From Corbicula japonica (Eukaryota > Mollusca > Bivalvia > Venerida > Cyrenidae): a stretch of 64,000 nt of DNA. Under the pieces are notes generated by a model. The model did not search any database. It was not told where the DNA came from and saw only the letters and a list, made by a program, of their open reading frames with translations. Shown here piece by piece: positions 1-14,000 of the stretch (its first letter is position 1; every line of letters begins with the position of its first letter). The position numbers were made by a program, and so were the translations under genes. The DNA lies in NCBI GenBank assembly GCA_038501625.1, contig JAZAYU010000001.1, positions 1 through 64,000 on the forward strand. The letters run 5' to 3'.

Positions 1-127
1 AAACTGGAGTTATCATTCTTGTCGTCACAGATGGCATTGTTCATGCTGATGATATATTCCAAGTATGAAGTGAATAGGACAAGTACTTTCAAAGTTATAG
101 GCAACATTAAGTTTCAGGTTAAAGTTG

Positions 128-216
128 GGGGACTACTGGACGACGGCACTGACGACGACAACGATGATGCCGCCGGACAATAGGATCCCTATGTGTCTAC
201 CTGCTATCGCAGGCGA
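128..216 (-). repeat. Lone diverged copy of the 86-bp minisatellite unit, inverted
   Basis: Reverse-complemented, this stretch reads TCGCCTGCGATAGCAGGTAG followed by GACACATAGGGATCC and a GTCGTCGTC-like run. This is the monomer repeated at 47571-48095, about 47 kb away and in the other direction. Confidence 0.65.
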
Positions 217-1660
217 CACAAAAAGTCCTTACTTAGGTGGCTATTTAGAAGAACACAGAATCATCAATCAGTATTTTTACACTATAAGTCCTTTGAATGC
301 ATCGCATATTTTCTCTCAAATACCATATAGTAAGAAATTGTTTACATGTGACTTAGACATAATCTGATAAGAAATTTAGTATTTTAATCAAAGTCCAATT
401 TTAAGAAAAAAATCTAATTACCAGGTACAGTGTTGCTGTTTCTTCATCTTTCATTGTCAAAATAAAAAAAGTTGCTCCAAAACAGTTATTCATTATTTTA
501 AAAAACACCTTTATCTACCTAGTAATTACTGAAAAATGACATTTTTTGCAATGGCATAAAAATTAATTACAGTTAATTAGATTAATTGATTTACGGAATT
601 TTCCGTTATAGTCTTCCAGCGATAACCCGAATTTTTTTTTTGGTTTCACCCATTACGTAACGGAGCGTTGAAATTCGGTAATTTAACGAACTATTCTAGA
701 TATGCATATTTCACCATTTTTTACAGAAAAAAGACCATAACATTAAATAACCTGTTTTACCGTTACTTAATCGGGTTTCTAACCATGTTGAAAATTCGTA
801 ATTTCATTAAAAGGTAGAATATCTATAACAGACAAAAGCGTACATGCTTTATTCAAACATATGCTTATCAACAGACATTTTTAATTTTTTACGCAGATTT
901 ACGTTACAGGTATAAAAATCGTGAAAAAAGCATACGTATTTGTATGTTACGGGTGTCCGACAAGAAATCAGGGTCGGGTTTTGGGAGCTCAAAATTTCTT
1001 CACGTTCTAATACGATATGGACGTTCGTCGGTAAAACAGGATCGGGCGCGGAAAGGATATGAAATCAGAAAATGTTACCTTCTACCAGGGATGTGTCCCA
1101 CCACATTTTTACTAAATTTTGCCAAGTCTATTCGTCTTTTAAAATAATATATACATAAACTTCTCTATTGCAAATCATTAAACATTATTTAAGAATACCA
1201 TTTGAATTGTTTTCTTTTTTTCTTTTTTGGTTTTACTCTAGAATACAAACCTGTACTTTCATTTGTTTGGGAGTAAAGTCACATGAAATTTTTATGCTCT
1301 AAATTTAGCAACACTTGTGCCAAGTGCAGAAAAACTTTAACACACAAAAGTCTTAGTGAAAAGGGGGCATAATTTTTTCAATAATAATTACACCAATATG
1401 AATACCCAAAATGCTTTAAGCACATTTCTAGCTACTCATATGATTTAGAAGTTGTTTGATATCACTTTTAAAATAACATGCTTCCAAATGTGAACATGTT
1501 TAGAGTAGCCACATACACAATAACAAGAATCCAAGCGCTGTTCCAGTGTTTAATTTTTAGATCGGGCTAGAGGTTTCAGAGAAAGAAGATTTTGTTAATA
1601 AGCCTCCAACAGCTCACCAGGTGCCTCTGGATCGGGCAAGCTAAAAATCCTTACAAGATG
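217..1660. other. Non-coding flank, nothing recognised
   Basis: AT-rich sequence with homopolymer runs. Short reading frames (for example 944-1147) have no recognisable domain or splice context. No gene is supported. Confidence 0.5.
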
Positions 1661-1990
1661 GGTGCTAAGTTAAACATATTTGTGTCACTGTCAGGTACTT
1701 TGTCAGAAAAAAACCTGGAGTTTGATAAATATTAAGAAACGGCATAGTTACAGCCAATGTTAAGTTTTTATGACAAAATTTAAGTACAAAAAGAGGCATA
1801 GGTCCATGAAATGTAATCTTAACCTAAGAATTTGGCATACACACAACCGTGTTGTCATAGGCAATTTAATTTAAAAGTTTGATGAGGAAATATTAAGAAA
1901 TGCTGAAGTTACAGCAAACGTCAAGTTTTGAAGACAGACTCGCGGACAAAGCAATCTCGACGCATTGCCTTTTCTTCCAGAGTATTCCTA
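1660..1990 (-). repeat. Dispersed monomer related to the 48160-49262 array
   Basis: On the minus strand it carries the phrases AACGTTTGCTGTAACTTCAG, CATTTCTTAATATTTC and GACAACACGGTTGTG, matching the 161-bp monomer. It ends in a GACAGACTCGCGGAC run and a GCATTGCCTTTTCTT tail. Confidence 0.6.
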
Positions 1991-2539
1991 CAATGGCCCA
2001 TGGCTACTGCAGCATGGGTGACTGGCTATTAGCTCCATGACCTATATGTGTTCTCCAATATCAAGCTAATGGGCAAAGAATAACAAAGTCAGTTGCTATT
2101 TCATCTTGCCTTTTATTTAAAATGAAAGATTCTGCAACAAACTGTGAGGTTAAGCAAAAAGTTGCTAATGAAAATCTGAACACATGATAAGCATCAAAAA
2201 TTGCTTTGGGAGAATAACAAAAAGACAGTAAATTCATTCCAACTACATCTTGAAATTAAGCTCTGTGAATTCGTGTATACATGACAGTTATCAATAAGTA
2301 AATCTACAATACAACAAAAAATAATTTTGCTGACCCTTTCTTTAGATGTTAATGTTGATCTGAATGTAATTGCATCACAAAAACGTGAATTCTAATAATA
2401 AACCGATTCTAAATTACTCTCTTTATATAACTTTTATTTATTGAACTGCAGGATTCATTAATCTGTGCACCAAATATTAAAATTTCTGATTGTGCACAAT
2501 TATTTATTTTGGCTTATCATAGGAGGCACTAGAATTTAA

Positions 2540-2735
2540 TCCTTTAAACCATCTATAAATGGGTTTAATCTCATGTGCAACCAGTGTAGATCCAGGTCAT
2601 TCATGGCATTCTTGGTCAAAATTATCTAATGAATATAAAAGCAACACGTGTAGATCCTGATCAGAAGGTACGGATCGCCTACAGGAAAACAACCATATTC
2701 CATGGAGTAAAGGGTTAACTTTTACTATTTTACAG
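2540..2735. mobile_element. P1 element, degenerate
   Basis: Keeps CAACCAGTGTAGATCCAG, GTGTAGATCCTGATCAGA and the end GGAGTAAAGGGTTAAC. The internal hairpins have decayed. Confidence 0.6.
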
Positions 2736-3560
2736 GACTGGTCCCAGTTCCAGGATTTGAAATTATAATGGGGTACATTCACAAGGGCTCAAAAGGGGCC
2801 AAAACTTATCTAAACAAAATTTAAAGAGAGCGCGCTATTTATAACCTTTAATGGTAGTTTTCTCTAAAAGATATGAAGTGGAGACGAAAATAATAACCAT
2901 CGAAAAAATATGTGTCAATTTTGTTTTAAAATTTGAAAATGTCGCAAAATATTCATATTTTGTCAAATTTCCAATTTCAATTTTTGGTGATTTTCATATG
3001 GGCTACAGGCCTTTACCAAATTATTTTAAACAATTGTATCTGCATAAAGGTATGGTTAATTCATGGTCAAAATTTAATTTAGGTCGAGAAGTGTGCCCAC
3101 ATCTAAATCCTTTAAAATCCCCTATGAAAATAAGACAAACTTAAAATCTTCTTTAAGATGGACAAATTAAGATATTTTGCATATTTACCTCAAATTTGTT
3201 TAACAGTAGCAGATATCAAACCATTCTGTATGTAACCATTTATATATTCAAAGGCATAAAAATTCTGGATATTTAACAAAACTTAAAATATTTATAGGCC
3301 AATATTAGGCCTTCATGAACCTGCTTCTTTCTCGTGTATGCTTTATATCTAGTGAAATACCAGAATCAGAATTTGGAATAACTTTACATAATAGCTGACC
3401 TGTTAAAGAACAAGCATATTTTAAAAAGAAAATTGACAATGAATACAAATTCCCGTAATCCCGAAACAGAGCTATCTAATCTTTATACATTTTACAAATG
3501 TTAAAATCTATACATTAACAATTCTTTAACAGAACAGTTACTTCATTCTTAACATGATTC

Positions 3561-3801
3561 TTAACCCTTTCCTGTATAGATACACCTTTATTGCTAGGGC
3601 GAACAGTTTAGATCCAGATCAGCCGACACATCCGTGCTATCTGATCAGGATCTAAACTGTTCGCTTTTTGATTCATTAGGTTATTTCTGACCATATGCGA
3701 CCAGTGCAGATCCTGATCAGACTGCACGGATGTGCCGGCTGATCTGGATCTACACTGGTCGCACATGCATAAAAATGAGTATATATCAAGGAAAGGGTTA
3801 A
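3561..3801. mobile_element. P1 palindromic MITE, full length
   Basis: Reference copy, TTAA at both ends. The termini CCCTTTCCT and AGGAAAGGG are inverted repeats. Two hairpins (CGAACAGTTTAGATCCAGAT... and GACCAGTGCAGATCCTGATC...) are separated by the spacer TTCATTAGGTTATTTCTGAC. TTAA target sites and CCC termini suit a piggyBac-type non-autonomous element. No transposase is present. Confidence 0.85.
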
Positions 3802-4895
3802 AGAAAATTAATAAATATAAACTAGTTAGATGCAGATATATTGCACGTAATATGCTTTCTATATACAGTAACAGGAATAATTCATACCGATTTCATTTGT
3901 GTTTATAATACAATAAAAATTCATCATTTGTGTGGTGATCTATGTCATTTCTGGTTTCCTTTTTTGAAAACAGCATTTAGGAAACACATGATACATCCAC
4001 AAAAAATTAAATGATTTTAAAAGTACCTAGAAAAATACTAAAGGTACATTTTATTTCACCTGAACTGCCAAAGGCAGTTTTATTTTTTATTATTTTATGA
4101 GAAAAAAAAACCCATTAGAATCCCATTTCATAATGGTTGATAATAAATTAAATTATTATTGATGTAACTAATGATAAAAAAGGTTAGAACAAAATTACAT
4201 CATGAAAAGTAGAACAAATCTATATCATAAATATAAAATTGTAATATACATGTATCAGTTTGTAATATATCAGTTTTCGTTTTCACATCTGTAACAAAAG
4301 CAGGTTTCCTATCTCTCATGATAGTAAACCTTACAGTGCCATTTTAAAATAAAGTGGGACAAAATTAATTAAAGCAGACTTGCATAGCTGGATTCAAACT
4401 TTCTAAACAATCAAGAAGCAGCTACAGTTCAGTTTTCTGCAATGAATCGTATAAATATTGTATGCTTGGCTCAAAACTAGTCTGTCTCTTATAAAATTAT
4501 GAAGGATATACCAACTTTGCACTAAGCCCTAAAATTGTTAATGCAATGACTCGAAAAGCTCTTTTTCTTTTTGAAGGAATGTGAAGAGGAAAGTAATCAG
4601 AAAACCATACCGTTCCTAGGAGAACTGACTACTTTCCCATGTAATTGACAGAATAAAGGCCATTTAAATCTATGGCCTGGTGGTCCTTATCCAAAAAAAA
4701 TTCCATCTTTCACCTAAAATTAAACGGTTCATCACCAAAAAATTAATAAATAAATTAATTTAAAGTAACAATGCAAATAGTATAAGCTTGGAAAATAGAA
4801 ACTGGCCAACAATAAGCCTGAGTGAGTTGTATGAATTGTAGGCCAATCACAACACAGCGTATAAGCTTCAAAATATTGATCTGATCAAATGTGAA
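3802..4895. other. IPO4 3' flank and probable 3' UTR
   Basis: AT-rich and without recognisable exons. It should contain the IPO4 3' UTR on the minus strand. TTTATT on the plus strand near 4050 and 4080 gives candidate AATAAA signals. Confidence 0.4.
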
Positions 4896-5053
4896 TCAGG
4901 ACGTTCCATTAACACAATGTCCATTGACAGCAGTAAGGCAAGTGTCCAGTTTCATTGCTTGGTCAGCGGATAAACTGTTCCTCAGGTTGGCAAAGTCGGC
5001 TGGATACTTCTGGGCAACATCTTTGACGAAATCTACCACTAACTTCTCACATT
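4896..5053 (-). CDS. IPO4: IPO4 exon 25, C-terminus and stop (residues 1042-1093)
   Basis: Encodes CEKLVVDFVKDVAQKYPADF and following residues, ending NGTS then TGA. It aligns to the final helices of human importin-4. Acceptor TAG|AAT. A P1 copy begins about 20 nt upstream of this acceptor. The 3' UTR should extend below 4896, but I could not pick one poly(A) signal among several AATAAA matches on the minus strand. Confidence 0.9.
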
Positions 5054-8000
5054 CTACAAGATAAAGATATACTTTAACTCTTTATTCCATGGGATAGGGC
5101 TTATATCCCAAGGACAACCAGTGTAGATTAAGATCACCTTGCACATTTCTGCAGTCTGGGCTGAAGGTTATAAAACTGAGTTTGGAAACCAGTCTCAAAT
5201 CTCAAGCATCTGGCTGAAATGGTGACTGGTCAGTTTAATAACCTTGGGCATTGGATCTTCACTGGTCACACATAGGATATAAGATGTATCACAGGGAGTA
5301 AAGATTAACCCTTTAAGAACCAACTACAGATTATGTGACATTTAAAATAAATGCAGTTCAGTTTTAAATCTTACAAAGTTTTTCAGACAACAAGAAAATG
5401 GTCAGTATTGAATTTCATACAGTAATCTTAAACTCGCCAGTAGGCTTTTGACAGGCTACAGTGTAAGGAACCTTTCGTTTTTCATGCTTTTAATTTATGT
5501 TTAGAGATATTTCGATTCTTGTAGAACATTAACTTATAAACCTGGTTTAAATTTGTCGGTTCCCAGACATCCAGCTGCAGCCTTCAGTATATCAGGGATA
5601 CCTGCAACAACCTACAACAACAACATGTTCTATTTAATCATGACTGAATACATTCTATTCATCAGAGGTAATTTTTTTTTCTTTCAAGAAACGATGGAAA
5701 CAAAATTACAACAGAGACATGGCATGGCAAGGAAACAAGGTTATCATTGAAAGAGATTTTCAATAATTTTTTAAAGCAAATTTTGAACCCATGATAACAG
5801 ACAGTCCATTTTAGTAGTTTTCATTTCTGTTCCTTTCACAACTTCAGTTCACAACTTACTTTAAACAGAGCTGCCGCTTTGTGATATACAGTAACAAGAT
5901 AAGGTAAATGATCAAAGTAAGTGGTAATTAATTTTAAGTGTAATAAGTTTATCGGATCTTTCAGTTTATTGTGCAATAATTGGCAATAATAAAAAGAAGT
6001 GCTACTGATCAATTTCTTTGAATGTTTTTAGTTTTTATGCAAATGTCAATCATTATACTTTATACATTAAGATATTAAATGCAAATGCAAACAACGTTTT
6101 AGCTAGTTGAAACAAATAAAGAATTCTCCTGCTGTTCTGCTGCAACATAGATACTTTTATTGATTTCTTTAAAAAAATATACAAATAACATGTCCTTCAT
6201 ACATGGGATTAACTGCAGTTCCCATATTTGTCATCCTAGTGCAAAAATGATGTAATTACCATAGAAATAAGAAGAAGTTATGCCATTATTGCACTAAGAT
6301 GACAATATTAATATTTACAACAGTTTCTTTAAAATATGGACTATTCCAAATCAGTGATTTTTTCTGGGTGATACTATGTTTCAATATTCTATTACCATCA
6401 CATTTGAAATCACAATTACTGGAGGTTACTTGAACAAGTTGGATCACAGAACAAAACGAGTTAATAACAGACGTACCTGTGGATTGGCTGCAGCGTACAG
6501 GCGTGTCAGACATCGGTATATTGTTATATTCTCCTCCTGATCTTCCTTCAGCGGCAAGCACTTGATCACCACTGGTACCACCTACAATATACAGGTACAG
6601 CACATCATTTTCAGAAACTGTTATTGTTAAGCAACTTTTTAATATGTGGATTTTGTTTTCCTTTAAATACATTATCTATATATTTCTGGGACTTTAAATC
6701 TGTGGATCTAATGATCCACAAAATCCACCAATAAAAGTGGATTTGGGATTTGTTAGACCAATAGTATAGTTTTCAAACTGATGCCGCCACATTGGCAAAG
6801 CTGGAAGCTTTACTAATGCATCAATGTTAATCAAACACTTGATTAACCCTTTACTCCATAGATACGCATATTTACACATGTGCAATTAGTGTAGATCCAG
6901 ATCTGCCGGCACATCCGTGCTGTCAGGATGTGCTGTCTGATCAGGATCTGCACTGGTTGCATTTTGATTAGAAATAACCTAACTAATCATGAAGCAAACA
7001 ACTGTCCCAAATAAACCCCCCTTTCTGGAAATGGTGCGATCAGGCTAAACTTACCACATCTAACGGTACAGATTTCTCAGCCGACATCACCATCCTACAT
7101 ACAGCTGCACAGATGTTGTCTACCACACGTGCGTTCTGCTCCTTATTCAAGATCTCAAATAATACTTTCAGCACTTCTGCAATTCTCCTGAAATGTAATA
7201 TACAGAATGGTTCCTAAAATTGACTAGAGCTATCACTAAAGGTGATCAATACTGGTTGTCAGCAGTTTATAACAGCAGTTTCAACTTAATCTCATCAGAT
7301 GCTTGAGATTTTAGACTGGTTTCCAATCTCAGTTTTATAACCATGGCACCAGATGTCAGCTATAATCAACAGTCCTGTGTTAATCACAGAAGTTAGACCC
7401 AAGTTACATGTTATTGCTGTTGTTGCTGATTCCTTACCCTTGCACTTTCTGGCCACAGTTGGATACAAGAACACCGAGGGAGTAGACTGAATTACTGCGA
7501 ACTTCATCATCTTCCTCTCTCACCATCTTCATGAACACTGGGTACAGAGTTTCTGCATACATACTGATTGATGGACCAACGGCCTCGATGGTTTCTCCTA
7601 GTGTACCCACAGCGAAGGACTTCTCAGCAGTAGAACTTGTCTGTCTCTGATATAGAAGGAAACACTTTTGCCAGCTATTTGATCAACAAGATCTACTTTG
7701 GTAGCATTCATATGATTCTTTCCGTGTTTCAATGTTACTTCCACATGGTGAAAAGAGTTCAAGGAAACTATATTTTTACCAGGATTTTCTCAACTTTATT
7801 TAGCAAAACATTACATATCTGTTTACAAATTTATTTGTAATTTTGGGCATATAATTTTGTGTTTTTATTTAAAAATTCAATTTTGAGGGGTTCCAGCATT
7901 GTTAAAAATCTATTTTCTAAATCAAGTTGATGTTGAATTTGTGTCAAATCATCTAAAATGACCATTCTATCTATAAACAAAACTGTTAAGTGATGTTTGA

Positions 8001-11000
8001 AGACCTTTCTATAAGTTTTGTTAAGTATTATCTGTTGTTTTTTTTATATTATTCTAAAACAGATAGTTTGTAAATTTGCTACCACATTACTGTTGTTTTT
8101 TCCATCTTTTTTGTAAATACTTTGTGTAAGTAATGCACATTACAGCATTAACATATTTCTTAACAATTTCTAACAAATAACATAAGTTAATGTTGTGCAA
8201 CCTTTAAATGCTTTTACATAACTTAGCCACCAGAACTTTGTTTATACAAATGATCATGAAAATAGAAATGGTGGAAAAGTTGTTAAAAGATCATGAGTGT
8301 TTATTATAGAAATATCCTATAAAGACTAAGGAATTCACATTGTAATATTGATTTTTTTTTAAATCAGGTCTCTAGTCTCAATATACCATTCTCTTGAGGA
8401 GGTCAGGCAAGAATCCCCCAAGAAATCCAAGGAAGTGTTCTCCACCAATCAGCTTGGCCATCACTGGAATCACATCGCCCGCTGACTCTATCAACATTCC
8501 GTCAAACTCCGCCTGCTGTTCATCCTCTTCCTCCTCCTCATCACCCTCCTGACATGCCACCTAGTGAGGAAAAAACACATTCTAAATTTGTTAACCCAAC
8601 TAATAGTTATACAGGTTTTATTGCCCATAGAGGAATGGACTTGAAAATTTAAATTCATTAAGGTAAGAGGGGAGGATGTAGACATGTATCAAATCTCTGC
8701 AGAAAACTTAACAGTCAACATGGATCAGTGTAGATATTGATCATAATGCAGAGATGTGCCAGCTGATCTGGATCTACACTGATTGCCACACAAACACACA
8801 AATAACTAAATAATAAGTTACAAATAATATAATAAATTAGAATTTCATTCAATTTGAGCTTTTCAGCAAATTAACAATTCATACACATATGAAGGCATTT
8901 ACCAATCATAAAATAACTTTCTTTTACTACCTTGTGCATAAAGATCAGTTTCATCTTGGTCAGTATCTGGTCTGTAGCATTGGCAACCTGTAACACCGGC
9001 TGACCTACTTTCTCTAGCAGGTCATGGAGAACATCTACGGTTGCCATAACAACTTCTCGCTCTGGATCCTCAGCGATTAAAATAAGAAACTGGGGAACCA
9101 ATGTGTTCAGCATAGAGGTTAATGCTGAAAAGAAAACATTTATGTATTTTACCACTTTGAACTCATATTACAGATATAAAATAATGACGGCTTAGAAGCT
9201 GCTTGTAACAGTTTCTTTTTAGATATAGCAAAGCCAGTATCATTTTAGGAAGCAGGTAAAACACTTTGCTGTATAAAGTAAGTTGTACTGTGTGTACCTT
9301 GCACTATTGTGAATCACTTTTCTTGGCATGCACTACAAATTTTTAAAGCAAACTGTGTTTCTTTTTAAGCATAATTCTAGGCTTCAAACTTATTTTAATA
9401 TGATAAACCATGCTAAGAAAGACAATAGTTGAAGTGAAAATTCTAAGAAATCTATTGTATTTTTTAATTAAATTGGAATTTCCTGAAATAGATAGGCCCC
9501 TCGTGATATATCCTTACGCATCTGAACTCCGCCCCGTGAATTATCCTGCGATAATTCACCGGAAGCTATTGATTATTTCTTAATTTTACCACTATAAAAT
9601 TCTATAATAAAAACTGCAAAGAAGCGAACTTTGCCAAAATTTTGGACTAATCAGTACATTTTTTATTGAGATAGTAATGCTGTAACACCTTTGACCTAAA
9701 ATATATTCACTTGAACAATGACTGTGTAAGAATAGCACACCACATTTAGTTTGTTCAAAGGTCTCCTACACTTTATATTATAAATTTTGATATTTGGAAA
9801 CACCTAATATCTTTGCCCCCGATACATGACCAGGTACCTTTAAAACGAAAAATTAAATTACACTTTTGTACATGTTATTGTCTATCATTTATTTTTGTAC
9901 AAGTTACATGTATTGTATATCTTTTCTGAAATTATAATGGAATACTAACCAACTTGTGATGAGCCATTGTCCCCACTAGCTGGGTTCTTGTTCACATTAT
10001 GAAGACACACACAAAATTGTCCCAGAGCAGTGACCGCTCCTTTCTTTACACGAGAGGATGGGTACTCTAGTAACAGCATCAATGCCTCATAACTCTCCTC
10101 TAAGTAAGGCAGGAAAGCCGCTCTGCAACATAAACATAAAATGAACATATTAACCATGTAAATCTAGCTCTTGTAACTGAACAATCTTCCTGTAGAGATT
10201 TTGATTGGCACAATTTCCTGTCATCACAAGCAACAATTCAAAAAACTTATCAAGACAATTGCAAAAAACCACCCTTGCTATTATTAATATATTTGTTTTC
10301 TTGATAATATTATAATTTTTGAAGAATATAAAAAGCTGATGACGTGTAATCATTTAAAATTTTTTAAAGGCTTAAGAGGTAAAAATAAAAAAAAAATAAA
10401 AAAAATTATGTTGAAAATGGTCTATGGTATTAGTACTTATTGTAACTGTAAAGGGAAGTAACTGTTGCAAAAAGTTTGATAAAGAGACAAGCAACTAACA
10501 ACTGATGCTCACTATTCTCATATTACTCTAACTTCATGGATATAGGATAGGATCTGAACTCCTTTATTTATCTATGAAAATACTGTTGTGCTAAACCAAT
10601 CAAAAACTTGGCAGTGTGGGGACAATAATTAAATTTGACTCTCCCAATCACAGACCTAAAATATTCTTTCTTGTTGCATTTTTATAAGAATTTTCAAAGA
10701 CTGCTTTTCTTTATTTTAATTTATTTCATAGATATACCTTTATTGTAGATCAAGATCACCAGGAACATCCGTGCCATCTGATCAGGATCTACACAGTTTG
10801 CTTTTAGAATTATTAGGTTATTTCTGACCAAGATGCGCCCTGTGCTGATCCAGATCAGACAGCATTGATGTACATGTTAAAACATGTATATATGGAGTAA
10901 ACGGTTAAGTACCCGGCATTAACAGCGATTTCCCCAAGAGCCGTAGCAGTGTCCTCTTTCTCCTCCATGTAAGCATTCTCTACACTGATTCCAGCAATAT

Positions 11001-14000
11001 CCGACGTGTCACCTTCTTCCTCCGCCTCCTCTGCTTCGATATCGACCTCATCATCAAACTCGGCATCGTCAAACAGGAAACTACTGCTCTCTTCCTTTAC
11101 GTGAGCCTGAAAACAAATTGTCGTGAACTGTGCATGCTGAAAACTTGGAAAATCTGGGCCCAAGATCAACTTTAGTTTGATGATCTTGGGAACAATGATA
11201 TTCATATTTGTCAAAACAAAATCTTGCACTCTATCTGCCAATCTCTAAATAATTGTGTTTTTTTATCAACAAAATAACATAATGTTCCAAAAAGGACTTG
11301 TGAATTCTGGCATCCACAAAGATTTAAGATTTAAAATTAATCCTTAGCTCTTTATTTTGTGGGCGATCATTATAGATCCAGATCACCAGCACATCTGTGC
11401 TGTCTGATAAGGATCTACACTGTTGACTTTTTTCATTTATCAGGTTTTTTTTCTGACCAAGATGCGACCAAACAGATCAAGATCAGATGGCACAGATGTG
11501 TTGACAGATCTGGATCAACACTGGTCACACACATGTTTTAACATTTATATATAAAGCAAAGGGTTAAATCATAAGAACAAAATGACAAATGGCTGTAAAA
11601 TCTGTAAACACAGAAATATTCTATGTTTGAAAGTCGTTTACCTTGACCCCTTCAGTGGAGCGCAGGGATAGCAGCATGAACTGCATCATGGTCTGTAAAT
11701 ACTCGGCAATATCTCCCTTCAGCAGCGTGGACAAGGCAGCAAACAATCCATAGCTGTAACACACATCATAAACCAGGATCAATGCAGGTTTGAAGGTTAT
11801 AAAACTGAGACTGGAAACCAGTCTCAAATCTCAAGGATCTGATTGGCTGAAATGGCGACTGGTCGCCATTTCAGCCAATCAGATGCTTGAGATTTGAGAC
11901 TGGTTTCCATGCTCTGTTTTATGACCTTGGGACCAGAACTGTGCAACACAAATACAGACAGAAAGTACAAGTCCTTTAAATTACATTCATGTAGCAAATT
12001 TATTCTATTGACACAGCATGCAGGCCTTGTTTGTCATGATTTTCAGAATAGTTTGTTTCCAGCCGCAATAACCTGCTAAGTGAGCAACTCTATTCTATTA
12101 TTTAAAATGTGTAATACAAGTACATTATACACAACATTAAGTTACTTCCATATATGTATTTTATAGAAGATAAAGAAGATCTTTATAAGTACCAAAAATA
12201 AATCAACATTGAATTACATTGTGTTCAAAAGGAATTCTCAGATCTCATAGTAAAAGCATTCAATGAAATCATTTTTGAGAACAAAAGAAATTTTTGACAA
12301 GTGATTGCCAGCAAGGACAAGCTCAGCATCATTCTGTCCATGTAAAACACAGAATGCCGGCTGATCTGGATCAAACTGTTAGTTTTGGGATAAAGCCATA
12401 TCCCATGGAGTAAAGGGTTAAATTCTTTTATTAAACTGCTTAATCCTTTTCTCTATATATACCCCTTTTAATGAGTGTGCAACCAGTGTAGATCCAGATA
12501 AGCTTGCACATCTGTGCCTCTGATCTAGATCTGCACAGTTAGCTTTTTGGTCAGAAATTAACTAATAAATCAAACAGTGAATATATAAACTGTGAAGATC
12601 CTGATCAGATGGCACAGGTGTGCTGGCTGATCTGGTTCTAAACTGTTCGCCCATGCCATAAAGGTGTTTATCTGGAGGAAAGGGTTAACATTAAAATAAC
12701 TGACTAACTCCTTTAATACACCACAATCTTACATGCATCTTCTCTGGTCAGGGTCCTCAGCAGTGTTCAGAAGATTCAAACCAAACTGTACACTCTCCTT
12801 GGTGAGAGGCTGGAACATTTCAGCACCAACACATCGTGCCAGAACTCCCAAAGTGTCTGAAAATATAACAACAATAAAACAGTTACTTTCATGTAAATAA
12901 TGCAATGGAGAGTAGAGGTAATTTTTCATGTTATTTATGATGAATCAGTGTTGTTATTTCTGCCAAGTGAAACATAACTTATTTCATCAGTCAATTTTGC
13001 CCTTTTTAATATTTCAATTTGGTTATCAAGAAATTTGTTGGGCGTTTATTAGGGTTGAGTCCTTTAATATAGTTTTTATGGTAATTAATGATGCTATGCA
13101 GAGCTTCATAAAAGGCATCTCATATGGATACAAACTAAGAAGTTATCTGATAATAACTCCACAAACAGTTTATTTGGTTTATTTTGTTTATTTATTAATT
13201 CCAAAGCTGATTTTCTGCCTGCAGCTTCCTGAACACTATACGGTAATTTCTGATTCACAAAGGATCAAGATTTAAGTTATTTTTGTCCCAGCGTATTAAC
13301 ATTATGGGGGCTTTACTATAAATATTTAAGGGGTACCTTTAACATTTCTGATAAATTTAATTGCTGCAGTAAGAATTTAATAATTGGTCCTACAGGATTT
13401 TAAGACATTCACGTCAATAAATCATTTAACCCTCCCCTCCATATATACACATTTTTAAGCATGTGGGACCAGTGTAGATCCAGGTCAGCTGGCACATCTG
13501 ATTAGGATCTGAACTGGTCGCAATTTGGTCAGAAATAACCTAAACAAATTATAAAGTGAACAGTGCAGATCCTGATCAGATGGCACGGATGTTCCAGCTG
13601 ATCTGGATCTACACTGTTCGCCCATGCAATAAAGGTACGTCTATGGAGGAAAGTGTTAAAATTGTAAAATATCTGTCTGAGGAACTATAAGCTTTTAACA
13701 GTATTGTGGACAACTGACCTTAGGTGAGGACTTAAAAACAAGCAGGTCAAGACTTTAATCTTTAAAATAATTGTGTGTCCACAAGAGCCCATAAAAGCTA
13801 CTTAAAACGTGCAAGGTGACAACCTTCAATCTTGATCATAATCCAGCATTATTGTTAAAGGATGAAAACTGTACCTGGGCCCAAGAGCATTAAACTTAAG
13901 TTGGAGACCTGTCTCAAATTTTAAGGATCTAATTGGCTGAAATTGAGACTGGTTTCCATTACAACCAAGCAGATGCTTCAGATATGAGACTGCTCTCTAT

